Below are positions 46,110 through 58,768 of a stretch of 64,000 nt of DNA, piece by piece. Both the position numbers and the translations under genes were made by a program. Every line of letters starts with the position of its first letter. Position 1 is the stretch's first letter. Origin of the DNA: Saussurea involucrata. Its lineage: Eukaryota > Streptophyta > Magnoliopsida > Asterales > Asteraceae. Below the pieces are notes generated by a model. It ran no database searches. It saw nothing but the letters and a program-made list of their open reading frames with translations, and had not been told where the DNA came from. The stretch is taken from NCBI GenBank assembly GCA_033807775.1, contig CM066321.1, positions 251,336,422 to 251,400,421 of the forward strand, given 5' to 3'.

Positions 46110-49100
46110 TGCATGTTAAGAAGGGTATCTGGTATCTTGATAGCGGATGCTCTAGACACATGACTGGAAAGAAAAACCTGCTCACTGAATACAAGGAAGA
46201 GAAGGGTCCCTCAGTGACCTTCGGTGGAAACGGAAAAGGCCATACCCGAGGGTTTGGTGTACTCTCTAATGGTACAACAACCTTCAGAAGAGTCGCATAC
46301 GTTGAAGGACTGAAGCACAATCTTCTAAGCATCAGTCAGCTGTGTGACAAGGATAACAAAGTGATTTTCACCAAGGAATCCTGCTTTGTCACTGACAAAA
46401 AGGAGAAGATAGCTCTCAGTAGATATCATATGGAAAATGTTTATGTTATTAACATGGACTCTACAACCACTGAGAACTCCTGTTTCTTCTCAAAAGTATC
46501 ATCTGATGTCAACTGGCTTTGGCATAAAAGGCTCTCCCATCTCAACTTCATGACACTGAATACTCTTTCTTCTAAAGAGTTGGTTACTGGTTTACCTCAA
46601 CAATCATACGCTAAGGAGTCCTTATGTTCAGCGTGTGAAAAAGGGAAACAAACTAAAGCAAGCTTCAAATCCAAGCAAGTTTCCTCAGTGTCATCTCCTC
46701 TACAACTTTTCCATATGGATTTGTTTGGTCCTGTTAACAAACAATCCATCGCTAGAAAGAAATATACATTGGTCATAGTCGATGAATTCTCTCGCTATAC
46801 ATGGGTTATGTTTCTCCGTTCTAAGAATGACACCCCTGAAGAACTCATCACTTTTGTCAGGAAAATGGAAGTCCTGAACAACATGATCGTTCGCTCAATA
46901 AGGAGTGATCATGGGACTGAATTCAAAAACAGTTCTCTTGATTCCTTCTTTGAAAGTAAGGGTATTTCTCACAACTTTTCCTCAGTAAGAACACTGCAAC
47001 AAAATGGAGTCGCTGAAAGAGAAAATCGAACTATCATCGAAGCTGCACGTTCAATGCTCAGCGATTCTCATCTACCTACTCAGTTTTGGGCAGAAGCTGT
47101 CAACACTGCTTGTTTTACTCAAAACAGGTCGCTGATAATCAAAAGATTCAAGAAAACAGCCTATGAACTCTTCCATGGGAGAAAGCCTTCAATTAGCTTT
47201 ATTCACATCTTTGGATGTCAGTGTTTCATACTGAACAACAGAGATGCCCTTCGAAAGTTTGATCCCAAGGCTGATGATGGAATTTTTCTTGGATACTCTT
47301 CAGTTTCCAAAGCCTTCAGAGTCTTACATCGAAAAAGACAAACTGTAGAGGAAACAATTCACGTCACTTTTGACGAATCCCGTTCAGCGAACTCTAGACC
47401 TTCTGCTGATACTGAAGAACTGAATCAATGGATGTTTTCTCATCTTGGTGATTCAGAAGACACTCCTCCATCTCATACTCATCCCACTGAAGATGATGAT
47501 CCTACTATCATCCCAAGCATGCAGTCAAGTGAATTTGAAACATCATGGGTCTCAGCTGTTCCTCTAAACACTATGCATATTTCTGAACCTTCTGTCTCAG
47601 ACATACCATCTACTTCTCAGCAATCAGTGAATGAAATGACATCTGAACCTCTTCCTCTCTTGGCTGAAATACCAGAAGCTGCTGAAGCCTCATCTTCAGC
47701 TCCTCCAAAAGTTCAGGTTGAGTCAGCGACTTATGGTCCGACTCAGCGATGGACTATTAATCACCCAATTGATCAAATTCTTGGTGATCCAAATGCTGGT
47801 GTTCATACTCGACAAAGTGCAGGTAACATTTGTTTATTTGTTAACTTTATTTCTCTGATTGAACCAAAGAAAACAGATGATGCCCTCAGAGATCCAAACT
47901 GGGTCAGCGCTATGCATGAAGAGCTGACACAATTTGAAAGAAACAAAGTTTGGAATCTCGTTCCAAGACCATATGAGAAGTCAGTGATAGGCACTAAATG
48001 GGTCTATCGAAACAAGTTGGATGAACATGGAACTGTAACCCGGAACAAGGCTCGTCTTGTTGCTCAGGTATACATACAAGAGGAAGGTATAGATTACGAC
48101 GAAACATTTTCCTCAGGGGCAAGACTCGAAGCTATTCGTCTATTCTTAGCGTACGCTGTACACAAAGAATTCAAGGTTTATCAAATGGATGTGAAGCCAG
48201 CGTTCCTTAATGGAAGGCTGAACGAAATAGTCTATGTGGAACAACCTCCCGGATTCTCAGATCCTAAGCATCCAGGTTATGTTTTTAAACTAGATATGGC
48301 ACTTTATGGCTTAAAGCAAACTCCTCGTGCATGGTATGACACTCTCTCTACTTATCTCCATATTGAAAAATTTGAGTGAGGTAAAATCGATAAAATTCTA
48401 TTTTTCAGGAAAGTAAAAGGTCATATTATTGTTGTTCAAATATATGTCGATGATATTATATTTGGTTCCACTAACCCTGATCTATGTACTCGTTTCGCTG
48501 AGAGAATGAAAGCTAAATATAAAATGAGTATGATGGGTGAGCTGACATATTTCCTAGGTCTTCAAATCAAACAGAGTGAAAAAGGAACTTTCATTCACCA
48601 AGGAAAATATGTTAAAGATATGCTGAAGAAATTTGATTTAACTCAGAGTTCAGCTATGAAAACCCCTATGGCACCGCCGCTGACACTAAACAAGGATCCT
48701 TCTGGAAAACCTGTTAATGTCACAACATACCGTGGGATGATCGGCTCTCTTCTGTATCTTACAGCTAGCTGACCTGATATTATGTACGCAACCTGTTTGT
48801 GTGCACAATATCAAGCTGAACCTAAGGAATCTCATTTGATCGCTGTAAAGCGAATCTTTCGTTACCTTAAGGGTACTCCTAACCTAGGTCTTTGGTATCC
48901 CAAAGACTCAGGGTTTGATCTAATCGCCTATTCAGATAGTGATTTTGCAGGTTGCAAATTGGATAGTAAAAGCACCACAAGAGGTTGTCAGCTCCTGGGT
49001 GGAAAGCTAGTGAGTTGGACAAGTAAAACGAAAAACTCAGTGTCCACCTCAACCGCTGAAGCTGAGTACGTAACTGTTGAAAGCTGTTGTTCTCAAGTCT

Positions 49101-49390
49101 TGTGGATGAGAAATCAACTACTGGACTATGACCTTCAGCTCTCGAAGATTCCAATCTATTGCGACAGCACAAGTGCCATTGCTATAGCCAATAATCCAGT
49201 GCTACACTCAAAGACCAAACACATCGAAATCAGGTATAATTTTATCAGAGATCATGTAATGAATGGTGATATAGAACTTCATTTTATCCCAACTGATTTT
49301 CAGTTAGCTGATCTTTTCACCAAACCTCTTGATGAGACAAGATTCGACTTTCTCATCAGTGAGCTTGGAATGTTGAACTTAGAAGAGTAA
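46110..49390 (+). pseudogene. pol: Copia pol of D, two in-frame stops
   Basis: One frame of about 1090 codons, broken by TGA at 48377-48379 (FE*GKID) and TGA at 48770-48772 (TAS*PDI). Both stand where related copies have Arg, so both look like CGA to TGA changes. Protease: [13 protein letters not shown] (about 46127). Zinc finger: [12 protein letters not shown]...CSACEKGKQ. Integrase core: [61 protein letters not shown] and YVDDIIFG at about 48445. RNase H: YSDSDFAGCKLDSKST, AEAEYVTVESCC, LADLFTKPLDETRF. The order integrase before RT and the third ORF downstream fit Sirevirus copia. Confidence 0.93.
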
Positions 49391-50362
49391 ATTCTTCAGC
49401 GGTTCACATTTGATCAGCGATTATAAAATGAATTTGTATAACCCTATTAGTCACCTACTCTCTGAACAAAATTGATTTACTGATATCAAGGTATGTTCTT
49501 TCTTACTCGCTGACGTTCGCCTATGAAAGCAAGATTTCAAAACATATTGCATCGCTGAATATCTCTTCCTTTCAGTGATACTTTGAAATTTCTAAACTTA
49601 ACACTGATATTTCTAGTCAGTGCTTCATGTTTTTCAAAAGGTCCCTGAGTTTTTCAAAACCTCAGAGACATCCTAAAATATGAAAGGGCGTTTGTGACAT
49701 CATCACAACGGATAGACCATGGCACGCTTTTCTGACACATGTTCGCCCGTTTCGTTTTTCTTGACCAATCATATTCAAGGTACGTGTCCGTTTCATCATG
49801 AAAAACTTTCCCGCTCACAGCTTTTCTCTCTCCACTCTCACTATATAAACACATTCGAGTTTATATTTTTTACCATACGCGAACATCATCTCCTTCAAGC
49901 AAGAACAACTATTGCATTCGAACTCTTTTTCTCCAGAAAACTGTTCATCTTCATCTTCAACATCAAAGATAAATCTTATTATTACTTACCATTACAAACT
50001 TGTTTTCGATCTTATCATTGTTTTTAACAGATCAAACAAAGGAGCCTTCTCAAATAAAATCATTTTCTTTTCATGATTTTATGAACACAATCTGGAAACA
50101 GATTGTTCTTCAAGTTTATTACAAAAATCTTAAACTTGTATATTCATATGTTTTTCCAGAATCCCTTCTTTAAAAAGAAACTGGAAAACAAACGTTCACT
50201 ATGTTTTGTATTTTTTTTCAAAACAAGAAAAACCCTAATCTTCATTAAGATATCTTTTGTCTGAATGGAATGTGCAAAACCCTAAAACATCTTATTTTGG
50301 AAAATCTTTCCACATTAAGACATTTTTTATCCTCTTCTTCATGTTTGTAATTATAAACAGAA
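49391..50362 (+). promoter_or_regulatory. Promoter and 5' leader of the third ORF of D
   Basis: Between pol and the third ORF. TGACATCATCACAACG at about 49697, a CTGACAC motif near 49733, CCAATCAT near 49765, ACGTGTC at 49791-49797, a CT-rich stretch, TATATAAA at 49842-49849, then an AT-rich leader of about 500 nt. The arrangement is that of a plant polymerase II core promoter. H has a comparable layout. Confidence 0.5.
49842..49849 (+). promoter_or_regulatory. TATA box upstream of the third ORF of D
   Basis: TATATAAA within CTCACTATATAAACAC, preceded by CTTTTCTCTCTCCACT (a Y-patch-like stretch). Confidence 0.5.
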
Positions 50363-50365
50363 TTG

Positions 50366-53300
50366 ACATCTACTACTGAAGCTCCTACTACCAAGTCCCC
50401 CACTGCTACTGAAAGTGTTATACTCACAAAAGCTCCTCAGGTTAAATTTAAACTCGAGCAAGTTACCTTTCAAAGCAACAACCCTTATGCTCTCTTCGAC
50501 TTCCCTCAAAAGAAGCAGGTCACACACCTGGATGGCGCTGTAAACTTTCTCAAAACCTGTCCCCTATCGACAGCTTTAACCATTGCACCCCCGGCTCATC
50601 GATATCTTCTAGCTCAGTTCTGGTATACTGCCAGAGGAGCTCAGGTATCCTCACCCAAAGACCCAAAGAAAATGCTCGATGTCATTCTCTGTGACACCAA
50701 ACATGGAACCTCCAAGATCACCCCTGGTACTATCAGGCGTGCCCTGAACCTTCCTGGTAATTCCAAAAAAACTGCTTTGTCCCTCTGCCAAACCCAAAAA
50801 ACCTAGCTGACAGGGAAGCACTCATTGCATTCTTTGATGCAATGAAGTATGTGTGGGAAACAGGGAGAGATGAACTCCCTGAGAAGAAGCTGACTGCCAT
50901 CAAGAAATCAAAGATGCCCAGCGATATGAACTTCATCTTCGCTCATTTGATCAGCTGCCTATCAGCGAAGACTGGGTCAACTGACCAATCCTCAAAACCT
51001 CAACAGGCCATAGGATATGCACTGCTGAAGGGCCTTCACATTGACTGGGCAACAATAATTTACAATGATTTGGTGCTCAGGGTGGATATGGTTGACAGAC
51101 CAACATGTGTTCCATATCCCCGGTTTGTCAGTGCTCTCTTTCTAAACGGACTTGGGGACAGATACCCAAAAGTGGGTGACCTGAAACTCTCTCAGGTTGG
51201 CGTTAAGGTTCTTGACTTCAAGCCCTTGCCAAACGAGGTACGACTTTCTAAACTCTTATCTATTCTCAATCCCCCCACTTCTTCTACTTTTGCGACTACC
51301 TCAGCGGTAATCCCAACTGCTGATACCTAGGCTGCAACCTCCACCCCTTCTAAGAAAAGGAAACACTCTACTACCTCACTTGATTCTCAAAGGATCAAGA
51401 AAACCAAGGAGCAACCCCCAAGCCTTTATAGGCTGAAGACTCCGCGGCTCACTCTTCTCAAGAGTCGTTGGATAGTTCAGTGGTACGCTCTGCCACAGTT
51501 GATGAAGCCACCCCTTTCATACCAACTTCAGCGTCTCTAAACGCTGAGGTTATTAACTTGGAACAGAACCTCCCTCCCTCAGTACCTCTAAGTACTGCGG
51601 AAGTCATTCCCAGCGGATCCAACGCTGAATCTGGCACCCCAACCCTCTTCTCAACTCTCACTCCTCCCACTATTTCCTTGGTCACTCCATCTATTCCTCC
51701 TTTCTCCACAACAAAGGTCATTCATCTGAGTGACTCATCTGCTGAAGAACTACAAAGGCAGAAGGATCTAAATAAAGGACCTGTGGACACCTCCACGCGT
51801 CAAGGAACTCTGGAAGGTGACATGGAAACCTTTTCAGGTTATCGAACCTACGAGGAATTCATCAACCATCCCGCAGGTATACACAACATCCTAAACACTC
51901 CTCTCTCAAAACCCCAAACTTCTGAGCTTTCCTTTGTTCACAAGTTATTTACTGTTACAGGTCCTAATTTGGGAGATATCGACACCTCTCTGAAAGATCT
52001 GTCAACAAAGGTGGAATCTCTCACCACCACACTATCAGCAAACTCTTCAGTTGTTACAAACGCTGGAGAGGACCTCAAGAAGCTGACCACAGAGGTCAAA
52101 GGCAAAGCCTCCAGTGCTGATCGGGAGAAGGTAGAAGGTAGCATTGGAAACTTTGCTACTACTCTCACTGAAAACTCCACCTCCATCAACAATCTCAACT
52201 CTACCAACAGCACCCTCTCCACCAACTTCACATCCCTGTCCAATGAAGTCACATCATTGAAGACAGAGGTTGTTACTCTTAAGGGAGAGGTGTCTACTGT
52301 GAAGACTCTACTACAACAGATCCTCGAGCGTCTGAATGCTCCAACATGCATGCCCTCACACTTTACTCGGACGGATCGAGAAGATCTTCAAAGAATCAGT
52401 CCTGCAATATATGGCCTGGAAGACGATTAGCTTCGATTGAAACATGTGTTGGGATCACTGGCCTGGAAGACAGTGATCCTAAGACTGCTGCTGCTGCTGC
52501 TTCTATATCCTCCCCCATCCATCATATGGAAGAGGGGGAGAAGACTGAAGACCTTCCCCATAATGTCGAGGGGGAGAAGAAAACTCTTGAAGACCTTCCC
52601 CATAACGCTGAGGGGAGGGTATTGTTTCTGATGCTGCTACTGAACAACCTCAGGGAGTTGAAAACCCTGAGGGAACCGAGAAACCTCCCTCTGAATTTGA
52701 GGGGGAGCAACTCGATGAAGCTGCTGCTGATGTCACTGAACCTTACGCTGATTAGGTCGAATCTAAAGAAGAAGCTGAAGACGATGAAGACGTCGATATC
52801 GTTGATGATGAACCATCATCATCTCCAAAAAATGATGATGATGATGACGACTTCTTCTTCGTCCAGCCTAAGAAGGTCCCTGCTGAAAAAGGGGTAATCA
52901 TCAGAGATACTCCAGGGGAAGGGACAACGAAAAACCCTACGACAACTGAAGCTGACAAAGGCAAAAACAAAGGCCTCGCTGTAGAAGGCAATCTGACTAT
53001 CCTCCAAAGAAAGCCAGTTTATCAGGTATAATATCTTTTCTTCCCTTACACTGCATCCCTCCTCTATCCCTTCTCAACCTCAGTTCTCCTCTCCATAAAA
53101 CCTTTATACACTTAAACCCCATTCTTTCTCTATCTCTTCTTTCCCAAATGATCTTACTTAAACGATCGCTGTGTTTCAGCTAGTCCTCTCCCATTCTTGA
53201 GGATCCAGCTGAAGTTCCTCCGGCTGCAACTACAACAATAAATCCAGCTGCTATCGCTGTAGAAATAATCCCAGTCTTGGATTTCACTGAGACTGAAGAA

Positions 53301-54425
53301 CCTGAAGAATAACTGCTCTCTCACAAAAACAGACCTTCCTTAGCTCCTCAAACGCTAAGTGAAGAAGATCAGAAAAAGAGAGATGCAATAATCAAACAGC
53401 TTGAAGATCAGCGAATCATCCTTCCTCGACACAAAATCAATGTTCCTAAGTTCAGACTGTCAAAGAAGGAATACACTGAACATGTCAAAGCTGAAAAACA
53501 ACTCGCCGATCGAAGGAAAGATGAAGAACAAGATAAAGCCTACGTTATCCAGCTTGTCCAACAATCGGTGAAGGATCCTGATCTGAAGAAAACTCCCATT
53601 GATGTCCAACGTCAATTGTGGAAAGAAGCCAAGAAGATCATCGAAAAAAAGACCAAGGTATCTGACTCTGCCTTGGAATGGTGCAAAGAAAGACTGCACT
53701 ATCGATATCGGGCAGCCAGAATCAACAAGGTGAACATCAGGGGAAGAACGCCAATAAAAGTTCCAGTTGTTGAGGTCGATTTGTTCAGAGAAAATGGTAC
53801 CAAGGAAACCATCTACGCCTCTTCAATCAAGAAGTACGGTTTCTCTGATTGGTTGGAGATGCGAATAGCCATTCAGCGATCTCGCTCACAGTTTAAGAGC
53901 CATGTCGAGAAAAAGATCAATCAACAGATCGACTTGGTTTCATCTGCTGTGGATATTCCTCCTCCTCCTCCTAATCCAGTTCAAAAAAGAAGGGCCTCTG
54001 CATAGAAAAAGATAATCCCATCAGACTCAGGTCCTCCTATCCGAAATGAAACCGGTATTGGCTTCTCACGTGCTGAAGTACTTGGTCCTGAACCTGACCT
54101 CTCAGCACTCGACACCTCCCTGCCCCCTGGTGAACGCTTCATCCCTGGAAAAGTCTTAAGCGAACCTTATGGTATCTTCTTTCACGACTATGATGGACGA
54201 GAACGCTTTCAACGCATCTCTGAGCTACCCATCACTCCTATCGAACAGCTCGGGGATCTCATCTATTGGTGTGAATTCAGAAAAGATCTTCTCGGACACT
54301 TCATGAAGCCCCTGATCTTCACAGAAGCAAAGAATAGACAAGATCTTGGTGAAAAAGTCCCTGACTGGATGATCCCCTCTATAAGAACCCTTGATGAACT
54401 TCTCGTTAAGGAAGAACCTGAATAG
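50366..54425 (+). pseudogene. Third ORF of D, long protein of unknown function, broken
   Basis: Originally over 1200 codons. It starts near 50363 where an ATG seems to have become TTG (H keeps MASTT; D reads TSTTEAP). Part 1 (to about 51330) is globular: NNPYALFDFPQKK, APPAHRYLLAQFWYTARG, MNFIFAHLISCLSAKTGSTDQ, ALLKGLHIDWATIIYNDL, resembling plant transposon-associated domains. Part 2 (51468-52430) is Ser/Thr-rich then long coiled coil (NSTLSTNFTSLSNEVTSLK). Part 3 (to 53025) is very acidic with repeats EDLPHN. After a probable intron, part 4 is Lys/Arg-rich (LEWCKERLHYRYRAARINK). It ends YGIFFHDYDGRERF...TLDELLVKEEPE. Frameshifts lie in an A run near 50767, a C run near 51415 and near 52430-52620; stops at 51328 and 54003, among others, look like CAG to TAG. 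The position matches the env-like ORF of Sireviruses, but I see no convincing signal peptide or membrane segment. Confidence 0.75.
53026..53183 (+). other. Probable intron in the third ORF of D
   Basis: Donor TATCAG|GTATAA; the acceptor is either GTGTTTCAG (ends 53179) or TCAGCTAG (ends 53183). The latter gives an in-frame join from RKPVYQ to SSPILEDPAEV. The segment is pyrimidine-rich with in-frame stops, unlike the flanks. Confidence 0.55.
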
Positions 54426-54699
54426 CTGATAGGATTCTTTGTAATTCTTCTATCTTTATCAGCTTATATCTTTTGTACTTGTAAATTTATTTGTTGTACT
54501 TGTAATTTTTCCACTTCCCTTTGTAACCTTATACGAAGTTAAAAGAAAAATTTCAGCGAATGTACTTTACTCCATCAGTACTTAAAAGATCCCAGAAAAT
54601 AGTAAAAATGACAAATATTTTATGAGTTCTTTTTATCCTTATGTTTTCAAACTTAGCAATTTTCTTTTGTTGCTATGTCATAATCAAATAGGGGGAGAT
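54426..54699 (+). other. 3' untranslated region and polypurine tract of D
   Basis: AT-rich, no gene. Ends AAATAGGGGGAGAT (about 54687-54699) directly before the 3' LTR. Confidence 0.85.
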
Positions 54700-55658
54700 T
54701 GTTGATCCAAACCCTCAGTGATTTGATAATGACTCTTTAAGAAACACTTAGTGAAAATTATACGTAGACAATATATATTAGAGTTTCACTATCGCTGATA
54801 AGTACTATGACTCTACAGTACCGCTGATAGGAAACTCATGTTCTTTAAATTATACATTCAGCGAAACTGTTCATCAATAAAGGTCTGAGCATGTTCAGTC
54901 TTGTTAATGATCGCTGATGATTTTAGTTGTTTACTTATGATCCCTGGAGACAAGTTTCACATCAATTATGTTCTACGCTGAAGTCGAAGATCAAGCCAAA
55001 GATCCAGCGATAAGTCTACTAATGAACTGATGCGGATATCAGCGAAGCCAAGATTTGTCCACTCAACGTGAAGTTTCAAGTAGAAGACTTCAACGAACGC
55101 TGAACTTTATCACTCGCTGATAAAGATCTATTCAACGAACGCTGATCATGAAGTCTTCCTCTACAAGTTACTTTTGTCTTTCCCCTTGCACGCCTCCGTA
55201 CAAAAATGTCAGAAAGGACATCCCTTTTGTCCAGGATCGTACAACCAACTCTGATTTTACACTGTACATCATGCGGCTACTAGGTTGTCTACAAAGGTCA
55301 AACCATGCAACGAATCAGCTGCTGCCACGTGTAAAGTTGTACTGTTGTGCATTAAATGCATGCAGTATATAAGAAGAACCCTACTTCAGAATTGAAGTGC
55401 TCGGCCATTCTTCTTCTCCTTACTACTTTGTGTTAGAATATTATTCGTAATATTCTTATCTCCTTTCTGTCTTAATTCTAGTGCAAGAAACTTAGTGGTT
55501 CCCATAACTTGTTTAGATTAGGTTTAATCCTTAAACTTGTTCCGCAACAAGTTGTAAATTATTTGATAAATATCAATAAACAATTTAGAAAAGTAAAATC
55601 TGTGTGTTTGTATTCAACCCCCCTTCTTCAAACCTGTATAACCCCTTCGGGACCAACA
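54700..55658 (+). repeat. 3' LTR of D
   Basis: 959 bp, TGTTGATCC...ACCAACA. It differs from the 5' LTR by scattered substitutions and a shorter C run. Confidence 0.93.
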
Positions 55659-55663
55659 AGAAC

Positions 55664-58600
55664 CAATTATGGAGTATGGCTATAGTGTCATGCAGTTGTG
55701 ACATCTGTCACAATAGCACCAATGGTACTGAAGGTATGGTAGTCTCAGCTATAGTGCCATGTGATTTTGACATATGTCACATTAGCAACGACGTTACTGA
55801 GTGGTTGGTCGTCCCAACGAATGTGCCATGTAATTATGATAATGGGGTAGCAACCATAAATTTTGGGTAAGCACAATTTCAAGTTATTATAGAAATCGAT
55901 CTTTTAAGAGAGATAGAGAAAATGGGATTTTGAGCTTAAATCTGAGATTTTATGGTCTTGTTGAATGAAGAATTCAAATACGAGTCCAACGGTTCTTTCC
56001 GGAGCAAAAACGAAGAAGTTATGACCAAAACAGTGTTTGGTACATTCTGTGCTGTAGTGCCCGCGATTGTGACACTGTCACTAGAGCATGTCACAATCGC
56101 CGGATGCCAAAAAACTCTCTGTATATTCTGTGCTATAGTATCCGCAATATTGAGACTGTCGCAATCGCACACGGGCACCTGAGCCTTAAAAAATGCGATT
56201 TTCAGCCCCATTTCACTCCTCACTTCTCCCATTTCATCAATTTCTCTCCCAAACCGAAACCCTAAGCCTCCAAAGTCGATTTTGAGCTATTTAGCCACAA
56301 GATTCGAGATTTGCAAGTGATTTCTTCATCTACCATGGTTTTGGGAAACTAATCTAGAACCCTTTCACTTCATCTTCTTCATCAAAGCTTTCAAGGGTTT
56401 CATCCCACTTTTTTTTGTCTATTTTGAAGAGTTGGAGCTTGTGGTGCCTTGTTGGTGACCTAGAAGTGTTTTGTTGGTGGATTCTTGTTGTGTTTGAGGT
56501 AATCTTCTCTTTTCATTGTCTATGGAAATTAGGGTTTTGTTAAAAGTTGAGATTGTTGATGAAAATGTTTGGGGAACGATTTTAAGTGGTTGGATGTGAA
56601 TATTTACGGCTGGAAACTTGTGGATCTAGGTTTTGGAAGATTTGGCTTGAAGATCCAAGTTTATTCAAAGGAGCTCAAATTTGGGGAAAAATCTAGATTT
56701 TGCCTAGATCTAGCAAGGTGAGTTGAAGTTGATTTGTGAAAATGTTGTACATGCCAAAATGTTCATTTTAAAGTGTTTTAAGTGGGTACATGAAAATATT
56801 CATTGTTGAGTCATTTGAAGGATTTTGATCTCTTGGAGAATTTGGTTTTATAAATCTCACAAAACACCTACCTTTGAGATTTTTTGGTAACTTGACAAAA
56901 TGAGTATTAATTGAAGTGTTTTGCTAATTATTGCATAATGAAAGATTATTTAGTAAAAATTCACTTTTGGTGGTTTGTTGGAAATATGCATAATCTTATG
57001 TGGTGGTATGTTTTAAAGCATGAACATGTGGGTCAATGGGTTTTGGGTCATTTCCGACCTTGTGAACATCTTAGAAGTTGTCATTTGAGAAAAGACGTAA
57101 TTTGTGTATTTTGATGGATGAACCTTAAGTATTGCTATTTTAAATGATTTATCTTACGTTTGTAAATCTTTGGGTATAAATGCACTTTGACGTGTACTTT
57201 GGAGAATGTCGTATCTTAAATTAAGAGTGGTGTTGAGTAATTCGTGTCTATGGAGCATGTTTCGCATAAACATGGGTTACATATGTTTTAATGCGTTATT
57301 CGGTTTTTATATGTGGTTAATCGTTTTAGTTGAGCTTATGACTCAGTTCATGACTTTATTGAGTCTTGAGGACATTTGTCCAGATTTTAACAATTGAATG
57401 TAAGTTTTGGTTGTCAGTTGCATTTATTGCATTTTATTTAAAGAGTACATGTTTTGAGTGTGTGTGTCGTTCAAGTGGAGTCATGTACTTGTAGACCGTA
57501 ACGCATTGGATCCATAGGCATATGAGTCGATCATATTTTTATAAGTGGAGAGTCTTAGTATTCTCACTTTGGGACGTACGCCATTTTGGCATTTTATGTC
57601 CCGGCGTTGTGGAGAGGAACCGTATCGGGTTGTACTCCCGGATTATTGGGTTTATAATTGATGTTCTAACTCTTGTGCACGTGGGTTGAACATCTTGGGT
57701 TATCAACTAAGGAGCCGAGACTCCAATTCTTGAATGCTAGTAAGTAGGCAATAAAGGTTCAATGGAAACCTTAAGGTGTAACTTACTAGAGAATGAACAG
57801 TCAATAAGACCGTGTATCCTTGAGGTGTAGCTGGGCACATCAGGCAATAAAGGATACGGTGGTGCCACCCGTTGCTGGTTGTGGGACTTGAGGTGTAGCT
57901 TATTATAGCAGGAAATAAAGTCCGATTTGAGTTGAAGCTTATTAAAGCATACAATAGAGTCACGATCTGAGGTGTAGTTCAATAACATGGTTAAACGGCT
58001 TAACTTTGTGTTCCGCCACATACCATGGAATCGGGTCTCCCCCGTCACCGAAAGGTGTTGTTTAGGTATTTATTTTATCCATGTTTTCAGTGACGTATTT
58101 TATTTATATGGATTGCTTTCCATATTTTATGGGTTGTGATGTATGCCTCATCCGTGTTTGGGATGTTTCGAGTAATAGAGATTTATTCATGTTTTGTTAT
58201 TTTGGAAAATCAGTTACTATATCGCTTTTCAAGTGGGTTTTGGGTTGAGTCCATTTTGGGAATCATTTTATATTAGAGTTTTTGTTACGGGATTTGTGTG
58301 CGTTGGAAAATGGGTGGTTTGCATTTAAAGTAAATACTTTTAAACTCATGATTTAAATTGCACATTTCTCGTTTTATGCATTATATAACCATGATAAAAA
58401 CTCCTCAACTCACTAGGCGTTAGCCTAACCTTTTTTTTGTCGACATGTGCAACAGGTTCCGGTTGGGATATAGTTCTAGTGACACTGTGAAGAGTGGTGA
58501 GCTGGTTGTGTGCTCAAGAAGTAAGTAGCTTGGTGAAGTCTTCCGCATTTGGGTAATAGCAACTGGTTTTTGGGGTTGAGTAACACCCGACCTTTGGTAG

Positions 58601-58753
58601 CCTTGGCAAATGACTTAGGTTTTGATTGTTGAAATTGTTATGTTTTTATATTGAGGTAATTCCAGGAATGGTTGTAGAATGTATTTTATCCTTAATTGGT
58701 TGTTTAATTGAAAATTTTATTTAGTTGCTCTTTCCAAATTTGAGGGTGTTACA
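55664..58753 (+). repeat. Remaining 5' LTR of E
   Basis: Continues the LTR after the D insertion; complete LTR length about 3.16 kb. Near its start it has 70-bp repeats carrying TTGTGACATCTGTCACAA-type hairpins (55690-55800). Near 57720-57990 it has about four 60-bp units with GAGGTGTAGCTTA and GCAATAAAG. Near 56040-56170 there is a duplicated segment (TTCTGTGCT(G/A)TAGT...) that is single in the 3' LTR. No gene. Confidence 0.9.
57715..57995. repeat. Minisatellite in the E LTR
   Basis: Four or five degenerate 55-65 bp units with the wording CTTGAGGTGTAGCT, then AGCAGGCAATAAAG and variants. It lies about 0.8-1.0 kb before the LTR end. Confidence 0.75.
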
Positions 58754-58756
58754 AGT

Positions 58757-58768
58757 TGGTATCAGAGC
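58757..58768 (+). other. Primer-binding site of E
   Basis: TGGTATCAGAGC, 3 nt after the LTR end. Confidence 0.92.

Larger units (their letters stand above)
26700..55658 (+). mobile_element. Element D: Sirevirus-like copia with a long third ORF
   Basis: LTRs 26700-27665 (966 bp) and 54700-55658 (959 bp), TG...CA, with perfect duplication AGAAC (26695-26699 and 55659-55663). Without F it is about 12.9 kb, long for copia but usual for Sireviruses. The order is LTR, primer site, gag with two zinc knuckles, pol (protease, integrase, RT, RNase H), a promoter-like region, a third ORF with intron, polypurine tract, LTR. I counted about 10 differences in the first 230 bp of the two LTRs, so it is clearly older than A. 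Several stops and frameshifts make it non-functional. Confidence 0.93.

Noticed and set aside
52752..52991. Minus-strand Ser-rich frame
   Set aside because: Shadow of the acidic GAT-rich part of the third ORF of D.
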